In this document: piece by piece, positions 1-6,257 of the stretch | Layout: the number at the start of each line of letters is the position of its first letter | Position numbering within the stretch: position 1 is the stretch's first letter | From: Bacteroidales bacterium UBA1800 | GTDB lineage: Bacteria > Bacteroidota > Bacteroidia > Bacteroidales > VadinHA17 | Reading direction: 5' to 3' | Assembly (NCBI GenBank): GCA_002319915.1 | Contig: DCFQ01000076.1 | Location: forward strand, 39,262-52,508 | Length of the DNA stretch: 13,247 bases | Translations under genes and position numbers: made by a program | Notes under the pieces: model-generated | Told to the model about the DNA's origin: nothing | Databases searched by the model: none | What the model saw: only the letters and a program-made list of their open reading frames with translations

Positions 1-26
1 TAGACTTTATAGACTTTATAGACTTA
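1..26. repeat. short tandem repeat, about 3 x 9 bp
   Basis: The unit TAGACTTTA occurs twice perfectly (1-9 and 10-18), followed by an 8-base shortened copy TAGACTTA (19-26). The array begins at the window edge, so more units may lie outside. It sits just beyond the stop codon of the oxidoreductase gene on the minus strand, in its 3' flank. No hairpin or coding potential is visible. Confidence 0.75.
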
Positions 27-28
27 TT

Positions 29-1411
29 TTACGCATTTCCCGAAGGATTCACTTCTACTCCCACCACCGGCGGCGTCTCAGGTATCCCGGGCACGGGGCC
101 GAACGCAAAAGTCTTCGGTCCGAGGTAAAGATCCGAATTGAGCACCTGGTCCCACGTCACATCCCTGCCCGTGTAGGCTGTCATTCTTCCCATAATGCAG
201 ATCATCGTGGAATTTACCTGTGCCTCCCCGTCATTGACAGGGTTCCCGGTCCTGATGCCGGTGATGAGATTGATATGTTCCTGGACATAGGGATCGGTGA
301 CCTTCCAGGTCTGGTCGGTTGAGCCTTCCTCGGGGTATGGATATTTCCAAATCTCTTCACCCTTAAGGTTATAGATCATCCCTTTTGCGTTGACAAATCC
401 TTCGGTCCCGACGATGAACTGCTCCGTAAGATTGTCGCAGCCGGTTATCTGGCGCGATGCGCAATGAGCGTGCATGCCGTTGTCGTAGATGTACTCCACG
501 CTGAAGAAGTCGTACTGGTCGCCGGTTACCCTTCTCTGGCGCCCGCCCCATCCAATCGCCTTAACCGGGGTTTTCCCGAGGTACCAGTTCATGACATCAA
601 TCTCATGAATGAACTGCTCGACGATAAGGTCCCCTGACAGCCAGGTCCAGTTCACCCAGTCGCGCAGCATGTATTCCATATCGGTCCAGCCGGGCTGGCG
701 CTTGAAATACCAGAGGGCGCCGCCGTTTCTTGTAATGTGAGCGCTCACCAGCTCGCCGATCGCACCGTTCTGGACCCTTCTCCAGGTCTCGGCAAAGTCC
801 TTCTGGACCCTGCGTATTGTGCCGCTGACCATGCAGAGGCCCTTCTCCTGGGCACGTTTGACCGAAACCAGCATTTTACGGGCGCCGACGGGATCGGTGG
901 CTACAGGCTTTTCCATGAAGATATGCTTGTCGGCATTCACGGCAGCCTCAACATGATCGGCACGAAACTTTGGCGGCGTGCACAGCAGCACCAGGTCCAC
1001 CCCTGAATCTATCACCTTCTGGTAACTGTCGAAGCCGAGAAAGCACTTTTCATCAGGGACTTCCACATTCTTTTGTTTCTTAAGCTCGCTCCTGCAAAGA
1101 TCCATCTTATCCTTGAAGACATCTCCGAGAGCTGTGATCTCCAGGCCATTACCGGCATCGAGGAAATTGATGGCGGCCCCGGTGCCCCTGCCTCCGCAGC
1201 CGATAAGTCCTGCCTTCAGCGGTTTTCCGTCGGGTGCCTTAGTCAGGAAAGCAGGCAGCTTTAACTCCTTCTTCTTATCCTTCCCGCTGCATGAAGTAAT
1301 AATATTAGCTGCGCCCATAGTTCCGAGGGCTGCAAAGGTTGCGCCGGCAATAAATTTGCGCCTGTCCATTCCGGCGGCTTTCGATTGTCCATTATTCTCA
1401 AGTTTTTCCAT
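29..1411 (-). CDS. Tat-exported Gfo/Idh/MocA-family oxidoreductase, probable lipoprotein
   Basis: NAD(P)-dependent oxidoreductase of the Gfo/Idh/MocA family, which typically acts on sugars or sugar derivatives; the substrate cannot be read from the sequence. Numbered from the chosen start (460 aa): twin-arginine motif DRRKFI (RR at 17-18), hydrophobic stretch, then IITSC with Cys41 as a plausible lipobox. Next come a Rossmann dinucleotide-binding motif GLIGCGGRG (about 68-76), the family's EKP motif (167-169) and a C-terminal-domain motif with His269 and Asp272 (EQFIHEID). Together these predict an extracytoplasmic, membrane-anchored enzyme exported folded with its cofactor. The reading frame stays open to an ATG at 1480, but that extension lies partly in a dispersed repeat and would bury the Tat signal. 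ATG 1411 has an A/T-rich Bacteroidota-like context; ATG 1369 is a possible later start. The gene lies 93 bp downstream of the GH172-type gene on the same strand and is probably co-transcribed. The intact EKP argues against GH109-type enzymes, in which that motif differs. Confidence 0.9.
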   Translation of the reverse strand: MEKLENNGQSKAAGMDRRKFIAGATFAALGTMGAANIITSCSGKDKKKELKLPAFLTKAPDGKPLKAGLIGCGGRGTGAAINFLDAGNGLEITALGDVFKDKMDLCRSELKKQKNVEVPDEKCFLGFDSYQKVIDSGVDLVLLCTPPKFRADHVEAAVNADKHIFMEKPVATDPVGARKMLVSVKRAQEKGLCMVSGTIRRVQKDFAETWRRVQNGAIGELVSAHITRNGGALWYFKRQPGWTDMEYMLRDWVNWTWLSGDLIVEQFIHEIDVMNWYLGKTPVKAIGWGGRQRRVTGDQYDFFSVEYIYDNGMHAHCASRQITGCDNLTEQFIVGTEGFVNAKGMIYNLKGEEIWKYPYPEEGSTDQTWKVTDPYVQEHINLITGIRTGNPVNDGEAQVNSTMICIMGRMTAYTGRDVTWDQVLNSDLYLGPKTFAFGPVPGIPETPPVVGVEVNPSGNA

Positions 1412-1450
1412 TTTTATAGTATAAGGTTTAAAAATATCTGTACCGGAAAA

Positions 1451-1505
1451 TTTGTTACACGAAGATCGCGGAGGAGACACAGAGGGACACGGAGGGCACC
1501 GGGGT
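1451..1505 (+). repeat. dispersed intergenic repeat, copy 1 (without palindrome)
   Basis: Starts TTTGTTACACGAAGATC, continues as purine-rich ACACAGAGG/ACACGGAGG units and ends GGGGT. It aligns with copies at 2797-2880 and 5551-5614, all in the same orientation, but lacks the GC-rich palindrome those copies carry between their halves; the equivalent junction is near 1472/1473. Its last base is part of the TGA stop (1505-1507) of the minus-strand DUF2961 gene. It fills most of the gap between the two minus-strand genes. Confidence 0.7.
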
Positions 1506-2692
1506 CAATTAACCTCAAGGTCTCTCCATGCTGGCATTGCAGGGAACTTTGAATGCGGCTCAGCCTGGTACCAGTAGCAAACAGATGCCATATCGGATTT
1601 CTGCTGCAGGTATCTTCCTCCTTGTCTCCAGCCCAGGTCCTGGATGGTTATCTTCAGGTCTTTTTCGAACCGTATGGGATCCATGATGTGCCAGCGGTAC
1701 ATTCCAAAGCGCTGCATCACATTGTAGTGCCCGTCTCCTCTAATCACCTGGTGGAGGCCTGAATAGGGCGTACAAAACTCAGTATATGCCGTTTCGTCAG
1801 TATAAAGTATATCTTTTCTCCTTGTGTCGAAATCGTATGAGCCGCAGAAATAATCCTCTGTCCCGGTACCGCATATAGTAGGGAATTTCGAATCGCCGTC
1901 AAGGAAGAACTTGATCTCGCCCTCTCCCCACCAGCCATTGTTCCTCACTCCCACTGCCAGGTAGACGCCTACATAATGGCCTTTCCCCTTAACTCCGTCG
2001 ATGATGGTATAGTCGGATGACTGGTCTGGATTCTGGCGGCGGAACTGTGCATGGAAATACCCGGCATCATCAGGTACCTGGGTCAGGGTATAGTCTATCT
2101 GGTAGTACAAGGTCATCTGATCCTGGTCGCCGGTGTTTTCCATCGTGATCCTGCACTTCTTCCTGAAAGGCATGGGCCAGTAGCTGTTGAAGGCGCTTCC
2201 GGGGTTTACGCAGATCGCAGCAGATGCAAGAGGTGCATATTGTCCCCAGGCCATCCCGAAAAAGTCTCCCACGGGGCATTCAACCGAAGGCTCAGCCTCA
2301 TCGTCCCAGTAGATCCTCAGGATTGAATAGCGCCAGTTTCCGGCAGGAGTCATCCAGATATGCTGGATTGCCCCGGGGCCGTCGATCACGGCCATGGTAA
2401 ATGTTTCACCCGGCTTGATCCTGACGAAAGGATTGACCTTCCATCCCTGCCCAAGGTCGCGGGCAGCGCCTGCAGCATTGGCAGCATTGGGCTTATCCCT
2501 GTCTTCAAGCCTGGCCATGCCTGCCTTGCCTTTCTCACCCGTAAAGTTTTCGGGGCTTATCGACCGGCTCTTCGCATCCGAAAGTCTGTACAGGTTTCCG
2601 ATGCCCATATCGAGGCCGTTGAACTTGTCCTGCCCGGTAAGGAGAAAAGTGAAAAGGGAAAACAGCGTAATGAGTGTGCAGATTTTTTTCAT
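1505..2692 (-). CDS. secreted DUF2961 protein, candidate glycoside hydrolase family 172
   Basis: A 395-aa DUF2961 protein. The family was reclassified as GH172 after members were shown to act on alpha-D-fructofuranosides and D-arabinofuranosides, so a furanosidase role in glycan breakdown is a family-level inference. An N-terminal Sec signal (KK then LITLFSLFTFLLTG, residues about 2-20) predicts export; no lipobox Cys is present. Family features include the N-terminal IDGPGAIQHIWMT segment (about 103-115), WWGEGEIKFFLDGD (254-267) and CGTGTEDYF (274-282). The acidic residues Glu257/Glu259 and Glu279 are candidates for the catalytic pair, but I cannot align them to a characterised enzyme here. 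The late YRWHIMDPIRF motif (332-342) is also typical. It starts at ATG 2692 with an A/T-rich leader and no Shine-Dalgarno. The Tat-exported oxidoreductase follows on the same strand. Confidence 0.87.
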   Translation of the reverse strand: MKKICTLITLFSLFTFLLTGQDKFNGLDMGIGNLYRLSDAKSRSISPENFTGEKGKAGMARLEDRDKPNAANAAGAARDLGQGWKVNPFVRIKPGETFTMAVIDGPGAIQHIWMTPAGNWRYSILRIYWDDEAEPSVECPVGDFFGMAWGQYAPLASAAICVNPGSAFNSYWPMPFRKKCRITMENTGDQDQMTLYYQIDYTLTQVPDDAGYFHAQFRRQNPDQSSDYTIIDGVKGKGHYVGVYLAVGVRNNGWWGEGEIKFFLDGDSKFPTICGTGTEDYFCGSYDFDTRRKDILYTDETAYTEFCTPYSGLHQVIRGDGHYNVMQRFGMYRWHIMDPIRFEKDLKITIQDLGWRQGGRYLQQKSDMASVCYWYQAEPHSKFPAMPAWRDLEVN

Positions 2693-2796
2693 AGTATTTT
2701 AAGTTTGAAGGGTATTAGAATTCCTTTTAAAATTAATAAATTGAAAATAAATGAAAGTGTGTTGCGAGATTTATCTGTGGGTTGTCAGGTGATTTT

Positions 2797-2880
2797 TTTG
2801 TTACACGGAGATCACTGACCTGCCTGCCCTGCCTACCGGCAGGCAGGCGGTAGGCAGGGGAAACACGGAGATCCCGGTGA
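2797..2880 (+). repeat. dispersed intergenic repeat, copy 2 (expanded palindrome)
   Basis: Begins TTTGTTACACGGAGATCAC and ends AAACACGGAGATCCCGGTGA. It matches copies at 1451-1505 and 5551-5614 but carries the longest central palindromic insert. It lies between the divergent starts of the DUF2961 gene (minus) and the DUF5686 gene (plus). Confidence 0.7.
2819..2859. repeat. GC-rich palindrome able to form two alternative hairpins
   Basis: CCTGCCTGCC (2819-2828) pairs perfectly with GGCAGGCAGG (2838-2847) across a 9-nt loop. Alternatively CCCTGCCTACCG (2827-2838) pairs perfectly with CGGTAGGCAGGG (2848-2859) across a 9-nt loop. The arms overlap, so only one hairpin can form at a time. It looks like a duplicated form of the single 20-bp palindrome at 5573-5592. 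Confidence 0.8.
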
Positions 2881-2902
2881 CCCTTCAACCCCCTGAAGGG
2901 GG
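2881..2902. repeat. C/G-rich palindromic repeat beside copy 2
   Basis: CCCCC (2889-2893) TGAA GGGGG (2898-2902) forms a tight hairpin. CCCTTCA (2881-2887) with TGAAGGG (2894-2900) is a competing fold. The CCCCCTGAAGGGGG style is a commonly seen short dispersed repeat in Bacteroidota genomes (from memory, not searched). No T-tract follows on either strand, so it is unlikely to be an intrinsic terminator. Confidence 0.55.
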
Positions 2903-2930
2903 CAGGGGGCAAACTTGTAACTAACCGGGC

Positions 2931-2955
2931 TTGTCCATCGTTTTTACTACATTTG
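2931..2955 (+). promoter_or_regulatory. Bacteroidota-type promoter of the DUF5686 gene
   Basis: TACATTTG at 2948-2955 matches the Bacteroidota -7 consensus TAnnTTTG exactly. The nearest upstream TTG (2931-2933) is 14 nt away, shorter than the usual spacing of about 17-23, so the -33 half is weak. Transcription would begin near 2962, giving a leader of about 27 nt. That leader contains GGAGG (2970-2974), an unusually Shine-Dalgarno-like sequence for this phylum, 14 nt before ATG 2989. Confidence 0.55.
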
Positions 2956-2988
2956 TAAACAAAATCACCGGAGGTCCGTTTTCAGAGT

Positions 2989-5550
2989 ATGATGTCCAAA
3001 AAACTTGCATTCACCATCACTGCGGCAATTCTTCTGCTTATGCTCCCCTTCTTTGGCTCGTACTGCCAGTCCCAGCAGAAAACCGTAATAAAGGGCACTG
3101 TGAGCGATGCAAATACCGGAGATCCGATACCGTACGTTTCAGTCCTCCTTAAGGGCACCACTGTCGGAACGCTGACCGACAACAACGGTAAATACTCAAT
3201 TGAGACATCAGTCTCTGCGAAAGAGATCCAGTTTTCATTCCTCGGGTACCAGACACAGATTGTTCCCATGAAACCGGGTGTATCGCAAACGGTCAACATA
3301 AGTCTGAAACTGACGGATATTGCCCTTGAGGAAGTAAATATCAGACCGGGCCGCAGGAATTACAGGAACAGGGGGAATCCGGCCGTGGAACTTATCGACA
3401 GTGTAATAAAGCACAAATCCTCCAACAGGGCCCAATCATTTGATTTTCTGCAGTACAGGAAATATGAGAAGATCCAGTTTGCGCTCAGCGACATCACCAA
3501 AGGTCTCGAAAATGCCAGGATGTTCGAAAAGTATAAGTTCATTTTCAGCAACATTGACACAACAAAGAGAATAGGCAATGATGTCCTCCCGATCTTCATA
3601 AGGGAAGAGATATCCGATCATTATTACAGGAAATCGCCCGAGGCCACGAAAGAGATCCTGAAAGCGGAAAAGACAATCAACCTTAACCAGTACCTCGATA
3701 ACAGGGGTGTCACCGCAAACCTTGATTACCTCTACCAGAACATCAATATCTACGACAACGAGATCCTTTTTCTCACAAACAAGTTCCTGAGCCCCATTGC
3801 AAATACGGCACCTGCTTTTTACAGGTACTATATACAGGATACGCTTAATGTAAAGGGTATCACATGCATTAAGCTCTTCTTTGAGCCGAGGAATCCTGCC
3901 GATTTCCTGTTTCACGGGAATCTTTATATTACCCTCGACTCCCTCTTTGCCGTCAGGAAGATCGATATGGGAATCAATCAGAAGATCAACATTGACTGGA
4001 TAAAGGATATCAGCGTCACGCAGGATTTTGAAACATTCGGCAGCAAGGACTGGCTTCTTTCAAGAGAGGAGATATCGCTTGACGCCGGGATTGTAAAAGG
4101 GACTCTCGGGCTGTACGGCCAGCGGACAATTTCCTACCAGGATTACAAGTTAAATCGCCCGATTGCCGATAAGGTCTTCAAGGGACCTGTAAAATCTGAT
4201 GATATCGATCCCCTTTCGAACATTCCCGGATGGTGGGAGGCGAACCGTCAGCTCCCACTGTCGAAAAATGAAAGGAGGATATATACCACGGTTGACAGCC
4301 TTAACAGGGTGGCGGCATTCAGGAACCAGATGAAGGTGGTGATGCTGATTACCACAGGCTTCCTCGAAATGGGGGATGTCGAGCTTGGTCCTGTCGGCAG
4401 CTTCTACAGTTTCAATACCGTCGAGGGACAAAGGTTCAGGTTCGGCGGAAGGACAACCACCACCTTCAGCAGGAAATTCACGCTCGGAGGGTATGCTGCC
4501 TATGGAACCAGGGACAGGATCTTCAAGTACAATGCAAGCTTTATCTGGTCGCTTACGCCAAGGACAATCTACCAGTTCCCCGTTAAATCGATCGCTCTTT
4601 CCTATACCAGGGACACACAGATTCCCGGGCAGGACCTGCTCTTTAACCAGGGTGATAATTTCTTCCTGTCGTTCAAAAGGGGTGTAAGTGATAAACTACT
4701 CCTAAACAGTACTTTTCGCATAGAATCCTTCAACGAATACAAAAATCATTTCTCATGGCTTCTGGGATATAGCTATACACTTCAGAAACCGGAAGGGAAC
4801 ATCTCCTTCAATACATCCTCTGAAACTCTGCTGACAGGTAGGAGCCATGACCTGGGCATCTCGGAGATCTACCTGGATCTCCGGTATGCCCCGAATGAAA
4901 CCTTCTACCAGGGGAAGCTTTACAGGGACCCATTCCCGAGCAAATATCCCGTGATCCAGCTGAAGAGTGCAGCAGGAGCTAAGTTCCTCGATAATGATTT
5001 TGACTACGTCCGCCTCCAGGCCAATATCAGCAAGAGATTCTGGGTCTCCATAATCGGGTATACGGATGTTTCGCTCGAGGGTGGCAGGATCTTCGGAACC
5101 GTCCCTTACCCGTTGCTCTTCATTCATCCCGCAAACCAGACCTATGCGTACCAGGCAAATTCGTACAACCTGATGAACTTCCTCGAGTTTGTCAGCGACA
5201 GGTATGCATCGCTCAATATAGATCACAGTTTCAACGGGTTCCTGCTAAACAAGGTACCCCTGCTCAAGAAGCTGAAATTCAGGGAAGTGGTCACGCTGAA
5301 ACTCCTTTACGGCGGCCTGGGGAACAATAATAACCCGGCAATGAACCAGAACCTGTTCCGCTTCCCAACCGACGCCGACGGATTGCCCCTGACCTACACC
5401 CTTGGGAAAACGCCGTACATTGAAGCCAGCGTAGGACTCTCGAACATTCTCAGGATCTTCAGGGTCGACGTGATCAAGCGGTTCACATACCTTAACCATC
5501 CCCATGTTTCGGAGATCGGGGTCAGAGTGCAGTTCAAGTTTGACATATAA
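2989..5550 (+). CDS. DUF5686 outer-membrane protein with carboxypeptidase-like regulatory domain
   Basis: An 853-aa outer-membrane protein, close to the usual length for DUF5686 proteins, whose molecular function is unknown. A signal peptide spans residues about 1-28 (KK then a long Leu/Ile-rich stretch ending near SYCQSQ). A CarboxypepD_reg-like beta-sandwich follows at about 33-112: VIKGTVSDANTGDPIPYVSV, then TLTDNNGKYS and FSFLGYQ, the standard signature of that domain in Bacteroidota surface proteins. The DUF5686 region starts near residue 128 (NPAVELIDSVIKHK). Its C-terminal half, from about 430, has alternating aromatic beta-strands and ends in VRVQFKFDI, a typical barrel-closing strand. 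ATG 2989 and ATG 2992 are adjacent; the first is closer to the GGAGG motif at 2970-2974. The gene appears monocistronic, flanked on both sides by copies of the same dispersed repeat, the downstream one starting right after the stop. Confidence 0.9.
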   Translation: MMSKKLAFTITAAILLLMLPFFGSYCQSQQKTVIKGTVSDANTGDPIPYVSVLLKGTTVGTLTDNNGKYSIETSVSAKEIQFSFLGYQTQIVPMKPGVSQTVNISLKLTDIALEEVNIRPGRRNYRNRGNPAVELIDSVIKHKSSNRAQSFDFLQYRKYEKIQFALSDITKGLENARMFEKYKFIFSNIDTTKRIGNDVLPIFIREEISDHYYRKSPEATKEILKAEKTINLNQYLDNRGVTANLDYLYQNINIYDNEILFLTNKFLSPIANTAPAFYRYYIQDTLNVKGITCIKLFFEPRNPADFLFHGNLYITLDSLFAVRKIDMGINQKINIDWIKDISVTQDFETFGSKDWLLSREEISLDAGIVKGTLGLYGQRTISYQDYKLNRPIADKVFKGPVKSDDIDPLSNIPGWWEANRQLPLSKNERRIYTTVDSLNRVAAFRNQMKVVMLITTGFLEMGDVELGPVGSFYSFNTVEGQRFRFGGRTTTTFSRKFTLGGYAAYGTRDRIFKYNASFIWSLTPRTIYQFPVKSIALSYTRDTQIPGQDLLFNQGDNFFLSFKRGVSDKLLLNSTFRIESFNEYKNHFSWLLGYSYTLQKPEGNISFNTSSETLLTGRSHDLGISEIYLDLRYAPNETFYQGKLYRDPFPSKYPVIQLKSAAGAKFLDNDFDYVRLQANISKRFWVSIIGYTDVSLEGGRIFGTVPYPLLFIHPANQTYAYQANSYNLMNFLEFVSDRYASLNIDHSFNGFLLNKVPLLKKLKFREVVTLKLLYGGLGNNNNPAMNQNLFRFPTDADGLPLTYTLGKTPYIEASVGLSNILRIFRVDVIKRFTYLNHPHVSEIGVRVQFKFDI

Positions 5551-5614
5551 TTTGTTACACGGAGAACACAGACCTGCCTGCCGGTAGGCAGGGGAGACAC
5601 GGAGAGCACGGGGT
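5551..5614 (+). repeat. dispersed intergenic repeat, copy 3 (single palindrome)
   Basis: TTTGTTACACGGAGAACAC begins at the base after the TAA stop of the DUF5686 gene, and the copy ends GAGAGCACGGGGT near 5614. Its halves match copy 1 (1451-1505) and copy 2 (2797-2880). A 20-bp imperfect palindrome sits between them. Confidence 0.7.
5573..5592. repeat. 20-bp imperfect palindrome inside repeat copy 3
   Basis: CCTGCCTGCCGGTAGGCAGG is self-complementary apart from one symmetric mismatch pair. It occupies the same internal site as the larger palindrome of copy 2; copy 1 has nothing there. Confidence 0.75.
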
Positions 5615-5625
5615 AATAAAATAAA

Positions 5626-5658
5626 GAAGAGAAGAACCTCCCAACGGGCCTTCTCTTC
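5626..5658 (-). terminator. candidate intrinsic terminator on the minus strand
   Basis: Perfect 9-bp stem GAAGAGAAG (5626-5634) / CTTCTCTTC (5650-5658) with a 15-nt loop. Read on the minus strand the stem is followed by TTTATTTTATTA, a T-rich tail. On the plus strand it is followed by ATGTAATC, so it suits a minus-strand transcript rather than the DUF5686 gene. It lies about 70 bp past the stop of the candidate small ORF. Confidence 0.5.
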
Positions 5659-5667
5659 ATGTAATCG

Positions 5668-5691
5668 GCGCGCGGAAGAGAGACCGCACGC
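5668..5691. repeat. GC-rich hairpin between small ORF and terminator
   Basis: GCGCGCGG (5668-5675) pairs with CCGCACGC (5684-5691) with one mismatch and an 8-nt loop. No T-tract follows on either strand. It could be a stabilising 3'-UTR structure of a minus-strand transcript or a 5'-leader structure of a plus-strand one. Confidence 0.5.
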
Positions 5692-5725
5692 ATTGAGTTC
5701 CTGTCTAACCTAAAACTAACCTTAA

Positions 5726-5860
5726 CTAACTAACAAAAAACATGTATTTAAAATCAATGTTGTTCTCACGAAGCCACCAGCGCAATGCTTTTGCAATCTT
5801 CCGCCTTCTCAGGAGAACTGTTCCAAGATCCTTTGAGGATATTTTGTAAAAAGTTTTCAT
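5726..5860 (-). CDS. candidate small protein, 44 aa, unknown function
   Basis: I do not recognise this protein. The ORF begins MKTFYKISSKDLG, has a strongly basic centre with LLRRRKIAKALRWWLREN, and ends DFKYMFFVS. It has no signal peptide or membrane helix. Support is contextual: a Bacteroidota-like promoter lies upstream on the same strand (5956-5986), a hairpin and a T-tailed terminator lie downstream (5626-5691), and the residue mix (balanced K/R/E/D, hydrophobic periodicity) looks more protein-like than the overlapping frames. A second minus-strand ATG (5867, other frame, 33 aa) and a 35-aa plus-strand ORF (5742-5849) overlap it, so strand and frame remain uncertain. An open frame of this length can arise by chance. 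Confidence 0.33.
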   Translation of the reverse strand: MKTFYKISSKDLGTVLLRRRKIAKALRWWLRENNIDFKYMFFVS

Positions 5861-5894
5861 AGGCCATATTTATTGATTTATACTATTTCGATCT

Positions 5895-5924
5895 CAACTT
5901 CAACTTTCAACTTTCAATTTTCAA
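5895..5924. repeat. degenerate heptamer tandem repeat
   Basis: CAACTT, CAACTTT, CAACTTT, CAATTTT and CAA follow head to tail (TTGAAAG units on the minus strand). It falls in what would be the 5' leader of the candidate minus-strand small ORF. This kind of array is prone to slippage. Confidence 0.65.
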
Positions 5925-5955
5925 CCCACCTTCCCTTTCATCAAATCTTACGATG

Positions 5956-5986
5956 TAAAAATAACTCCCCGGGTCACCTTTGTCAA
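5956..5986 (-). promoter_or_regulatory. candidate Bacteroidota-type promoter on the minus strand
   Basis: On the minus strand TTG (5986-5984), 20 nt, then TATTTTTA (5963-5956) fits TTG-N17-23-TAnnTTTG with only the last base differing. Transcription would start near 5949 and run through the heptamer repeats into the 44-aa ORF and the terminator at 5626-5658. The TTG overlaps one arm of the possible insertion-sequence scar. Confidence 0.35.
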
Positions 5987-6257
5987 GCCCCTGATGGCCG
6001 GTTAGTGGTAAAATGGGACGACTGACGGGATTGTTCGTCAACGAATTCACGTCAACGGAGAACACACAAGGATGGCTTGCTTATAAAAGAAGCGTATTCG
6101 TCAAAAGCAGGGCGGAATTTATCATCAAACCCAGGCAACCAGCACAATAATGTTGATCATATCACATAACTAGCTCTAATACATCTAATTACAGCACCAC
6201 AATGCTTACAGCACCCAAACCGGCACTTTTGACAAATGTGAGGTCCGGGTTGACAAA
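5979..6257. mobile_element. possible insertion-sequence end remnant (IS21-like ends)
   Basis: TTTGTCAA at 5979-5986 is inverted relative to two direct copies of TTGACAAA at 6229-6236 and 6250-6257, 21 bp apart. Inverted TGTCAA-type termini with repeated internal copies are a feature of IS21-family ends. The roughly 280 bp between contain no transposase reading frame and I see no target duplication, so at most this is an internally deleted scar or miniature derivative. The 8-mers are short and could be coincidental. Confidence 0.22.

Noticed and set aside
29..1411. GH109 (NAD-dependent alpha-N-acetylgalactosaminidase) assignment
   Set aside because: The canonical EKP motif is intact and GH109-specific sequence around it is absent as far as I can recall the family, so only the general oxidoreductase family is claimed.
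1412..1480. N-terminal extension of the Gfo/Idh/MocA gene to an ATG at 1480
   Set aside because: The extra 23 residues run into dispersed repeat copy 1 and would place the twin-arginine signal internally; the start at 1411 gives a normal Tat signal position.
3436..3915. 159-aa minus-strand ORF opposite the DUF5686 gene
   Set aside because: It is fully antisense to a clear long coding region and has no recognisable domain or start context.
4753..5226. 157-aa minus-strand ORF opposite the DUF5686 gene
   Set aside because: It is antisense to the barrel-encoding region and has no family features, consistent with a by-product of plus-strand codon usage.
5394..5693. 99-aa minus-strand ORF crossing repeat copy 3 and the terminator hairpin
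   Set aside because: It translates the terminator stem, the dispersed repeat and the end of the DUF5686 gene in antisense, so it is not credible as a protein.
5726..5860. Trp-Trp pair in the small ORF followed by hairpins as a tryptophan attenuation leader
   Set aside because: No biosynthetic operon follows on that strand; the next minus-strand sequence is antisense to the DUF5686 gene.
6055..6066. Fourth copy of the dispersed repeat (ACGGAGAACACA)
   Set aside because: Only a 12-bp match to copy 3, without the TTTGTTACAC start or the second half; too short to call.
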